This document shows, piece after piece, positions 29,807 to 35,039 of a stretch of DNA of 35,039 bases (position 1 is the stretch's first letter; every line of letters starts with the position of its first letter). The DNA is from a virus. The position numbers and the translations under genes are program-made. The DNA is taken from IMG/VR virus record IMGVR_UViG_3300027728_000041, positions 1-35,039 of that record, one strand, 5' to 3'. A model generated the notes under the pieces. That model did no database searches. It was not told the DNA's origin and saw nothing but the letters and a program-made list of their open reading frames with translations.

Positions 29807-30967
29807 TCAGTCCTCCCTCCACGCAGCGAACGGGTTGACGAAGGCATTCTCAAGAGCCCCAACGTAGGGATCTCCGTGTGGGCGCAGCTTGGGCGCGCCT
29901 TCAAACTGGGCAGCAGGTGACATCCCGATCATTTTTTGGTCTGCGAAGTGCGTCTCAGCGCCTGAGGCCTTGGCGTTGGCCTCTGCGTGTGGCCCGCTGT
30001 TGACCCAACTGTTCTGTCCGCGCGTCTCGGCTGTCATGGTTGGTCTGGCCTCGGGCGAATACATCGCCGAATGGGCACCCCATGCACGCTCCTCGCCGGG
30101 CGCGCGAAAGAACGCATTGCCATGGCCGAAGTGCCCATAGGCGTCGTGCACGGCGCGGAACAGGTCGTTGTAGGTTGCTGGCTGATCGCCGAATGACCGG
30201 CCTGATTGCTGCAGCAAGGGGTGATCGGCGAACGCGGCATCGGTGCCATAACCACCCTCGGTCGGGAAGATCTGGAGCCGCTTATTCTCAGCCAGATCCT
30301 TGTACCCCATCGCCGGGTTCTTGGCGTACGGGTCGATAATGCCGCCGTCTGGCCCCTGCTTCATGAAGTCGAACTCATAGCCCCGGCCCTTGAGCGCATC
30401 AAACTGTCCGAGCGTCTCGTCCGCGAGCGCCTTGTAAGACGCTATGGCTGCTGGGTCATACATCGGCGCAACGTCATACTCATTGGCGATCTGCTTGGCG
30501 CGGTCGCGGTCTAGCGGCTCGAACCGCTCCGGCACCATCGCCTTCTGGCCCCGGCTCTTCGCATAGTCGTCCATTGCATCGATAATGCCGGGGATCGGCT
30601 TGGCCTGGATCGTCTCGCCCGACGGCAGCGTGAACTCCTTGGGCATTCCTGGCACTCGCTCGTAGGGTGCGTGTCCAAGGATCGCCCGCTCCTTGGACAA
30701 GTGCGAGAATGGCGCGCCCAGGCCGCCCAGCATGCCCAGGCCGCCCTCGATAGCTGCCGTCTTGAAGTCGCCGCGCTCAGCTGCCCTCTGCCCGCGATTG
30801 GCCCCCATCGCCGCGCCAACGGGCGGGATCATCTCAGCTAGGTTCCCCAGCTTGCGGCCCCACTCAGCCGTGCTGCGCGTCTCGTCGCCCCCGCCAAGCC
30901 CTTTCGAGATCAGCTCGGCGAACTTCTCACTCCAGCTTGGATCGTAGTTGCGCAGCTCGGCAGCCAT
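29807..30967 (-). CDS. Phage protein with HDxxGH ... ETRGQNSW domain
   Basis: 386 residues from the ATG at 30967 (AAAGG six bases before); the longer frame to 31027 would run through the promoter region. The C-terminal half has a striking conserved-looking block: 'LQIFPTEGGYGTD', 'DLFRAVHDAYGHFGHG' (HDxxGH at 274-279), 'GEERAWGAHSAMYSPEARPTM' (His299) and 'TETRGQNSWVN'-like 'AETRGQNSWVN' (313-323). Spaced His/Asp/Glu residues suggest a metal site. I know the block from large virion or polyvalent phage proteins, function unknown. The N-terminus has an Ala/Gly-rich hydrophobic stretch (about 48-85). Confidence 0.65.
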   Translation of the reverse strand: MAAELRNYDPSWSEKFAELISKGLGGGDETRSTAEWGRKLGNLAEMIPPVGAAMGANRGQRAAERGDFKTAAIEGGLGMLGGLGAPFSHLSKERAILGHAPYERVPGMPKEFTLPSGETIQAKPIPGIIDAMDDYAKSRGQKAMVPERFEPLDRDRAKQIANEYDVAPMYDPAAIASYKALADETLGQFDALKGRGYEFDFMKQGPDGGIIDPYAKNPAMGYKDLAENKRLQIFPTEGGYGTDAAFADHPLLQQSGRSFGDQPATYNDLFRAVHDAYGHFGHGNAFFRAPGEERAWGAHSAMYSPEARPTMTAETRGQNSWVNSGPHAEANAKASGAETHFADQKMIGMSPAAQFEGAPKLRPHGDPYVGALENAFVNPFAAWRED

Positions 30968-30979
30968 CTCAAACCTTTT

Positions 30980-31025
30980 GTCAGATAGCAGTTGACAGCG
31001 TAGTGAATGTCCACTATGAGTTGAC
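30980..31025 (+). promoter_or_regulatory. Divergent control region: promoter with two operator dyads (sites 9 and 10)
   Basis: Plus strand: -35 TTGACA (30992-30997), 17 bases, -10 TATGAG (31015-31020) preceded by C. Dyad GTCAGA-N5-GTTGAC (30980-30996) covers the -35 and GTCCAC-N5-GTTGAC (31009-31025) covers the -10; centres are 29 bp apart, exactly as at 25017-25062. It reads into the plus-strand cluster beginning at 31068. The opposite gene starts at 30967; a weaker minus promoter (TGGACA-N17-TGCTAT) may use the same operators. Confidence 0.7.
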
Positions 31026-31067
31026 ATACACGCTGATCAATCATGCTGATATTCGAAGGAGACTGCA

Positions 31068-31277
31068 ATGCCGAAAGCGACCAGGCCTCGCGTTCTCTAT
31101 CTGGACCAATACGGCAACAAGTTTTTCGCCCGCACCGTCAAGGAGCTTCACCAGCAGATCGGCGGCAAGATCTCCAAAATGTATGTCGACAAGACAGACG
31201 GCACCACCAAGCACGTCGGCTACGTCATCGGCCAACGTTGGTTGACAGCCTACGCCCCAATCGAACGCCCAGCCTAA
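31068..31277 (+). CDS. Small conserved-type early protein, unknown
   Basis: 69 residues, AAGGAG seven bases before the ATG. 'RPRVLYLDQYGNKFFARTVKELHQQIGGKISKMYVDKTDGTTKHVGYVIGQRWLTAYAP' (outline) is a compact alpha/beta protein with basic surface, of a type found in several phages without known role. First gene behind the divergent repressible promoter, so probably expressed early. Confidence 0.7.
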   Translation: MPKATRPRVLYLDQYGNKFFARTVKELHQQIGGKISKMYVDKTDGTTKHVGYVIGQRWLTAYAPIERPA

Positions 31278-31287
31278 GGAGCCTGAC

Positions 31288-31587
31288 ATGAGCAACACTA
31301 AAACTATCGAGATCACCGACTACACCCTAGGCAACCGCTTCCAGACCGCGATCGACGCCCAAGACGCCTGCAACCTGCGTGCCCTGGCCCGCCAATTCGT
31401 GTTCGTCGTCGACGCAGCCATGGAAGAGCTGAGGGACACCAAGGGCACCTGGGATGACCCGGCTGTCGTCCTGTTTGTCAACAAGCTGGAGAGCCTGTGC
31501 CGGTCAGATGACCGCTTCAGCGCCGCGTACAGCGCCTGCATCGAGCGGGCCGAGAAGGTCGCTCAAGACAAATGGGAGGCCGCGTGA
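31288..31587 (+). CDS. Small helical early protein, unknown
   Basis: 99 residues. AAGGAG precedes the ATG. Almost entirely helical: 'LGNRFQTAIDAQDACNLRALARQFVFVVDAAMEEL' and 'DDRFSAAYSACIERAEKVAQDKWEAA' in outline. Its stop overlaps the next start (TGATG). No family recognised. Confidence 0.65.
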   Translation: MSNTKTIEITDYTLGNRFQTAIDAQDACNLRALARQFVFVVDAAMEELRDTKGTWDDPAVVLFVNKLESLCRSDDRFSAAYSACIERAEKVAQDKWEAA

Positions 31588-31844
31588 TGACTTTCCACAG
31601 CAAGACCAAACCGAACGTCGTTTGGAACAAGGAGCGCGGCCTACTCCATATCGAGGTGCCGGGCGGGATCGTGAACATCAACGTCGGGCTCTCACTCAGC
31701 ACCGGCAACAAGGTCACGCGCGTCGAGATCCTGGCCGATGGCGACCGCTACGCAGGTGAAACCCCTTGGTGGATCGAGGGCGAGAAGTGCGTCGTTGCAG
31801 GCGCATGGCGCATCATTCAAGAGCTGGAGAACACAGATGCTTAA
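31587..31844 (+). CDS. Small early protein, unknown
   Basis: 85 residues from the ATG at 31587, which overlaps the stop of the gene before it; GGGAGG lies upstream. An ATG at 31572 is in frame but inside the neighbour. Beta-rich: 'VVWNKERGLLHIEVPGGIVNINVGLSLS', 'KVTRVEILADGDRYAGETPWWIEGEKCVVAGAWRII'. No known motif. Confidence 0.65.
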   Translation: MTFHSKTKPNVVWNKERGLLHIEVPGGIVNINVGLSLSTGNKVTRVEILADGDRYAGETPWWIEGEKCVVAGAWRIIQELENTDA

Positions 31845-32514
31845 AGAACGATACGCTCTGCTGGAGCCCTTCAAGGGCGTCAACGAGCTGGTCAAGGCCT
31901 GGGCACGTGACGTCGGCGAGGATGTCGGCAGCCACGACGCTAACGGGGTCTACAACGGCTACGACTTTGAGGTCGAGGACGTCGAGAACCAGCACCGATC
32001 GGGCTTCATCCCGTTCACCAACGGCGGTGTCGAGGTCGTGCTCTGCGCCACGCTTAGCGCCTGCGATGGCCACGGCAGCGCGCCAACCATAATCCAGCCT
32101 TATCTCGACAGCGCCTACAAAGATGCTGTTGCGGACTGGGATCGACAGCACCATGAGGCGACAGTCGAGCAGATTTACGCCAGCGACCGCGACCACCCGC
32201 TGCGCGAGGACTGGCACGAGCTTCAGTCCGTGTGGCTCCAGGAGGGCGGCACGTTCTTCTTCAAGATCCGTGCGCTGTACTACCACCCTGCCAACAGCTC
32301 GAATGAGAGCGGCGAGGAGGAGGTATTTTTCATGGTCGGCATCAACACCGACTTTGGGTATGGCCGCGACACCATCCCCTGGCTGCGCTGCTATGGCACT
32401 AATCCTCAGCAGACCGAATGGGTCTGGGAGGCGACCGTTAAGGTCGCCGACCTCGACGAAGACCTGATTAAGCAACTGACCGAAGCTGCAATCTTCAACC
32501 TGAACAACGCATAG
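31837..32514 (+). CDS. Early protein of unknown function, acidic
   Basis: 225 residues from the ATG at 31837 (GGAG ten bases upstream), overlapping the previous gene by 8 bases; the longer frame from 31738 lies inside that gene. Acidic and alpha/beta: 'LLEPFKGVNELVKAWARDVGEDVG', 'FIPFTNGGVEVVLCATLSACDG', 'EEEVFFMVGINTDFGYGRDTIPWL', 'ATVKVADLDEDLIKQLTEAA'. The largest protein of the plus-strand cluster. I do not recognise the family. Confidence 0.65.
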   Translation: MLKERYALLEPFKGVNELVKAWARDVGEDVGSHDANGVYNGYDFEVEDVENQHRSGFIPFTNGGVEVVLCATLSACDGHGSAPTIIQPYLDSAYKDAVADWDRQHHEATVEQIYASDRDHPLREDWHELQSVWLQEGGTFFFKIRALYYHPANSSNESGEEEVFFMVGINTDFGYGRDTIPWLRCYGTNPQQTEWVWEATVKVADLDEDLIKQLTEAAIFNLNNA

Positions 32515-32521
32515 GTGACAC

Positions 32522-32824
32522 ATGGCGAGACGATGGAAAAGCATCCAAGACGTGATCGCGGCCAATAGGCAGATCGGGCACCACTGGTTTGACGGCAGCA
32601 CGATGCGCTTTTTCGAAAGCACTATCGAGACCGGCATCCTCAGGGGCTGCTACTTCATCACCAGCGAGACCGGACCAAGCCGCCAGACGCTCTACTCGAT
32701 CCGTGTGGTGCGCAACAATGGCGCGATTGGAACGATCGGCAACTTCAACAGCCACGAAACCGTCGACGACGCAAAGGAAGCCTTGCGCCAACACTTACTT
32801 GAGTTAGAGTCAACTGAGGGTTGA
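32522..32824 (+). CDS. Small conserved-type phage protein, unknown
   Basis: 100 residues. 'SIQDVIAANRQIGHHWFDGSTMRFFESTIETGIL' and 'YFITSETGPSRQTLYSIRVV' follow a pattern (IA.N...G.HWF...TMRFF.S......G.YFITSE) common to small phage proteins of unknown role. AGGTG just before the ATG. Its last codons and stop (GGT-TGA) are part of operator site 11. Confidence 0.7.
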   Translation: MARRWKSIQDVIAANRQIGHHWFDGSTMRFFESTIETGILRGCYFITSETGPSRQTLYSIRVVRNNGAIGTIGNFNSHETVDDAKEALRQHLLELESTEG

Positions 32825-32825
32825 C
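32809..32825. promoter_or_regulatory. Operator dyad, site 11, ahead of the Cro-like gene
   Basis: GTCAAC-N5-GTTGAC, perfect palindrome arms. It ends 19 bases before the ATG at 32845. A TTGACA with TATGAC 17 bases on is present but the -10 would cover the start codon, so the dyad is more likely an operator than a promoter here. Confidence 0.65.
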
Positions 32826-32844
32826 ATTATTGAAGGGGGTGACT

Positions 32845-33045
32845 ATGACGATCAGGTTTTTAGACGTGCTGGAACGCATCGAGGCCCAGACCGGCCTGTC
32901 TGGCCACGAGGTGGCGAAGGTGATCGATGTCCGGCCAAGTAGTTATCATGAGCTGAAGTCGGGGCGGATGACACCATCGGCACTCACCATTCAGAAAACG
33001 AAAGAGTTCACGGATCGACTGCTGGCGGCGAGGAGGGGTAAATGA
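32845..33045 (+). CDS. Cro/C1-type helix-turn-helix protein
   Basis: 66 residues from the ATG at 32845 with GGGGG upstream (the TTG at 32821 is inside the operator). One HTH domain: 'GLSGHEVAKVIDVRPSSYHELKSGRMTPSALTIQKTKEFTDRLL' in outline, with the turn at VIDVRP and recognition helix SSYHELKSGR. No protease or oligomer domain, so it resembles Cro or a truncated repressor. A perfect operator dyad directly upstream makes it a prime candidate for the protein that binds the dispersed dyads. Confidence 0.72.
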   Translation: MTIRFLDVLERIEAQTGLSGHEVAKVIDVRPSSYHELKSGRMTPSALTIQKTKEFTDRLLAARRGK

Positions 33046-33212
33046 GTAAGCCACACACCATCACCAAGGATGACGTGAAGAAGTGGCGCGCCAGCTTCCA
33101 ACACATCGCCTCCTCACACGGCTGCGACGGTCGGCCCAGTAAGCGGATCGAAGGCAGCGCGCGGGGCGAGTACAAGATCACCATCGACGGGCGGATAGTG
33201 TGCCAGACATAG
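33042..33212 (+). CDS. Small basic protein, unknown
   Basis: 56 residues, MSKPHTITKDDVKKWRASF..., ending DGRIVCQT. ATG overlaps the stop of the Cro-like gene (ATGA) and GGAGGGG lies upstream, so translation is well supported despite the size. Basic, one N-terminal helix, then 'GEYKITIDGRIVCQ' as a likely beta hairpin. No family recognised. Confidence 0.6.
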   Translation: MSKPHTITKDDVKKWRASFQHIASSHGCDGRPSKRIEGSARGEYKITIDGRIVCQT

Positions 33213-33215
33213 GAC

Positions 33216-33284
33216 ATGGATGAGGCATTGGACTTCTACAACGGGGACGGCCCGAGAAAATACGAGAGTGACGATGACGACTGA
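33216..33284 (+). CDS. Possible 22-residue acidic peptide
   Basis: ATG three bases after the previous stop, AGGA close upstream. Encodes MDEALDFYNGDGPRKYESDDDD. It bridges the gap to the next start, which it overlaps. May only serve translational coupling. Confidence 0.3.
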   Translation: MDEALDFYNGDGPRKYESDDDD

Positions 33285-33681
33285 ACAAAGCGGCTACTGG
33301 CTGATCGATATCTATGCGGGCCGGATCGCGTGGCAGGGTCACTGGCTGACCTTGCCTGACGACTGGGTCGCCCTGGCATGGCAGTGGCAGCCGAATGGCT
33401 ATCGCGTCTACGTGCGGCGCACACAACTCAACGACCCTAGCTTTAGTCTCGTGAGCGCTCTGACCGGAAACTCGCTCGATAGCGACCTGTCCGTCGGCAA
33501 TCGTTATGTGCGGACCATCCCCGGTGTCGTCATCGGTCCTGAATTGACCGTCGAGGAGCGCCGGGCGGCGCGCGTGGTGCGTTTTGGCCGCGTAGGCCGA
33601 GCCCAGGCCTTGCGCGTACCAGAGTGTCCTGCCAGGATCTTCGACGACTTGGATAACCTCAAGGAGCTGGCTGAGCTATGA
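33274..33681 (+). CDS. Early protein, unknown
   Basis: 135 residues from the ATG at 33274; the frame upstream to 33220 is shadow sequence over the acidic peptide. Trp-rich N-terminus ('GYWLIDIYAGRIAWQGHWLTLPDDWVALAWQWQPNGYRVYVRR' in outline) followed by a charged part ('LTVEERRAARVVRFGRVGRAQALR'). No motif recognised. ATGA overlap with the next gene. Confidence 0.6.
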   Translation: MTTEQSGYWLIDIYAGRIAWQGHWLTLPDDWVALAWQWQPNGYRVYVRRTQLNDPSFSLVSALTGNSLDSDLSVGNRYVRTIPGVVIGPELTVEERRAARVVRFGRVGRAQALRVPECPARIFDDLDNLKELAEL

Positions 33682-33881
33682 CCTGTGAAGTCCCGCCCAT
33701 CATCACGCCCTGCTGGTGCGGCTCTGGCTGGCCGATGAAGCACAGCGTGTACGAGGTGCCCTTCGACCCCAAAAGCCCGCAGATTTCCAAAATTGAGGTC
33801 TGCAACGCATGTCACGATACGGTGCGGGATGCGCTGGTTAGCGTGCGTGAGCTGATCAGTCTTTCTCGAACGGCGGGATGA
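33678..33881 (+). CDS. Small zinc-ribbon-like protein
   Basis: 67 residues. Two cysteine pairs, CWC (residues 12-14) and CNAC (42-45), about 28 residues apart, with a His in 'CHD' after the second, suggest a small zinc-binding fold. The C-terminal helix is 'TVRDALVSVRELISL'. Last gene of the plus cluster; its 3' end overlaps the convergent minus-strand gene by 26 bases, so there is no room for a separate terminator. Confidence 0.6.
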   Translation: MTCEVPPIITPCWCGSGWPMKHSVYEVPFDPKSPQISKIEVCNACHDTVRDALVSVRELISLSRTAG

Positions 33882-35039
33882 CCTTGTAGGGCCGCATATC
33901 CCACGCGAAACCATCTTGTGGATAGTGATGCCGCAAGTCGTAGGGCTCGATGTGGCTGAACTGACGCGGCGTGTCGATGCCGATCTTGGGGTTGCGCAAC
34001 ATCATGTCGCGCAGCTCCTGCTCACCTCGCGCAATCACCTCACCGTGGTCGTTAAAGTAGCGCTCCAGGTTTCCATGTCGATAGATATCGTCATACCGCG
34101 AGTTGAGGTCAGTGTGTTTGCCATATGACCAATCTTTCGGCATTCCGCTAGGGTGCAGCTCACCAACATCACGACCGCCTGCATCCCTCTTAAAGCGGGT
34201 CATCGCATCGCTGGCCTCTGGCGAGTTGAATGAAAATTTGTCTTTTGGGCCATCCCGCATGAATGTACCGAACGGCAGTCCGCTTTTTGCTGCGGCTCCA
34301 TGCCCAGCAACTTCATGCGTGATCAGCGACTCCAGCTGGGGGATATTGGCGGCGTGCGCGCTTAGTGACGTGATCGGCCTGTTGGCCTCATGAATGCCGA
34401 TGCTCGCGTTGACTGTGGTTGTGTCTGATCCGCGACCCAGGTTGCGGTCGGTCTTGATTGCCCCAGGCGCGACTGGAATGCGGGACAGGGATGGGTACGC
34501 ATCAAAAAGCTCGGGATGGTCAATGACGTCACCGGACTGCAATCGATGGATTGTTTGCGTTATGTTGGGCTTATCGGTCTCATGCAGTGCCTCAGGCTTA
34601 AGTTTGAGCTGCGTGTCGTCCAGCGCCGTGTACCACTCTGGCGTTTCTCGCCCATAGGCGTTCTTGGACCAGCCGAACTGCTTGAACGCGTCGTCGTGTG
34701 ACATGCCGTTCGCCACGGCCTCCTTGGCCTTCGCTAGGCTCGCCTCGCTGCCCCAGTCAGGATGCGGCGCGCCGCGCCTGGAAGCGCCCTTCAGGCTCTC
34801 CGTGAGGTTCTGGACGCCCATCAACCCGATCAGGGCATTAACGCCGTCACCGGCAGCCCTGGCGAGGTTGCGCGACACACCGTCGGCCACCACGCCCGGC
34901 GTCATGTCCATGGCGATACCCGCGCCGACCATGGGATTGATCCCGCCGCTCGGGTTCCACTCGCTGGGCCTTGCATCCTCCATCACGCGGTTGATGCGGG
35001 TGCCGACGTCGATGAGACCCCCACCGAAGATCGAGGGCA
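33856..35039 (-). CDS. Metallopeptidase-like phage protein, N-terminus cut by window edge
   Basis: The frame is open to the right edge ('SIFGGGLIDVGTRINRVMEDARP' continues before the ATG at 34983), so the start is missing; at least 394 residues. Key part: 'QLESLITHEVAGHGAAAKSG' followed about 100 residues on by 'YFNDHGEVIARGEQ'. This resembles zincin-like domains found in large polyvalent phage proteins (HExxH, later GE.EAR), but the spacing here is HEVAGH, i.e. HExxxH, so catalysis is uncertain. N-terminal part has an Ala/Gly-rich hydrophobic stretch near 'DGVNALIGLMG'. Convergent with the plus cluster. Confidence 0.6.
   Translation of the reverse strand, partial: PSIFGGGLIDVGTRINRVMEDARPSEWNPSGGINPMVGAGIAMDMTPGVVADGVSRNLARAAGDGVNALIGLMGVQNLTESLKGASRRGAPHPDWGSEASLAKAKEAVANGMSHDDAFKQFGWSKNAYGRETPEWYTALDDTQLKLKPEALHETDKPNITQTIHRLQSGDVIDHPELFDAYPSLSRIPVAPGAIKTDRNLGRGSDTTTVNASIGIHEANRPITSLSAHAANIPQLESLITHEVAGHGAAAKSGLPFGTFMRDGPKDKFSFNSPEASDAMTRFKRDAGGRDVGELHPSGMPKDWSYGKHTDLNSRYDDIYRHGNLERYFNDHGEVIARGEQELRDMMLRNPKIGIDTPRQFSHIEPYDLRHHYPQDGFAWDMRPYKVIPPFEKD

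Noticed and set aside
29600-29920. Plus-strand ORF of 106 codons opposite the 69-residue minus ORF
   Set aside because: Third positions are GC-rich, so it was considered, but G is much more frequent at first positions in the minus frame, and the plus ORF runs over 100 bases into the antisense of the well-supported HDxxGH gene.
27379-31252. Further GTCAAC or GTTGAC half-sites inside genes (e.g. 27379, 31236-31252, 21786)
   Set aside because: Only one arm matches the dyad, and they lie inside coding sequence, as expected by chance.
1-35039. tRNA genes, CRISPR arrays, insertion sequences, attachment sites and Rho-independent terminators
   Set aside because: I looked for cloverleaf ends, regular repeats with spacers, terminal inverted repeats and GC hairpins followed by T-runs and saw no convincing example.

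Overview
The window is part of a tailed double-stranded DNA phage (or prophage-like) genome. It is GC-rich and very tightly packed, with start and stop codons overlapping as ATGA, TGATG or GTGA at most gene junctions. The set of virion genes (terminase, large portal with a coiled-coil tail, scaffold-like protein, capsid, decoration protein, two or three head-tail adaptor-like proteins, a beta-rich tail protein, and no tape measure or sheath) fits a podovirus-like particle. The host cannot be proved from this window. An alphaproteobacterial host is plausible because the clearest promoters read TTGACA-N17-TATGAG with a C before the -10, which resembles the CTTGAC/CTATAT type of that class. No integrase, polymerase, tRNA, CRISPR array or insertion sequence was seen, and both ends cut through genes.

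Layout. Positions 1-21382 are a minus-strand late block, described here from right to left in transcription order: portal, a Pro/Gly-rich protein, a large 809-residue internal-type protein, a small protein, a GroES-like co-chaperonin, a cold-shock protein, scaffold-like protein, a structural protein, decoration protein, major capsid, adaptor-like proteins, tail fibre with its DUF4376-type partner, tail protein, low-complexity proteins, a GNAT-like protein, an S74 auto-chaperone protein, a cell-wall hydrolase and an ejection-type protein running off the left edge. Positions 21490-25921 hold an accessory block of small minus-strand genes, including an Acb2-like anti-CBASS protein, a DUF550-type nucleotide pyrophosphohydrolase, several tiny membrane peptides and a MarR-like regulator. 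Positions 26006-30967 hold the large terminase and two uncharacterised phage proteins, one broken by a frameshift. A divergent promoter region at 30980-31025 separates these from a plus-strand cluster of small early-type genes (31068-33881) that contains a Cro-like helix-turn-helix protein. A metallopeptidase-like protein enters from the right edge on the minus strand.

Regulation is the most striking part. A 17-bp dyad, GTCARC-N5-GYTGAC, occurs at eleven places, all at gene boundaries and never in the middle of a gene. Two pairs sit exactly 29 bp apart, one on the -35 and one on the -10 of apparently sigma70-type promoters, and single copies precede the MarR-like and Cro-like genes. This looks like one repressor with dispersed operators. 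A second motif, TTGACG-N7-CGAATACCA (with looser copies), recurs six times on the minus strand ahead of late or accessory genes and looks like a phage-specific promoter; it shares its GTTGAC half with the operator. The two systems may be coupled. Two single-base frameshifts (near 22456-22461 and in an A5/T5 run at 28930-28934) break otherwise continuous coding sequence and may be real mutations or assembly errors.
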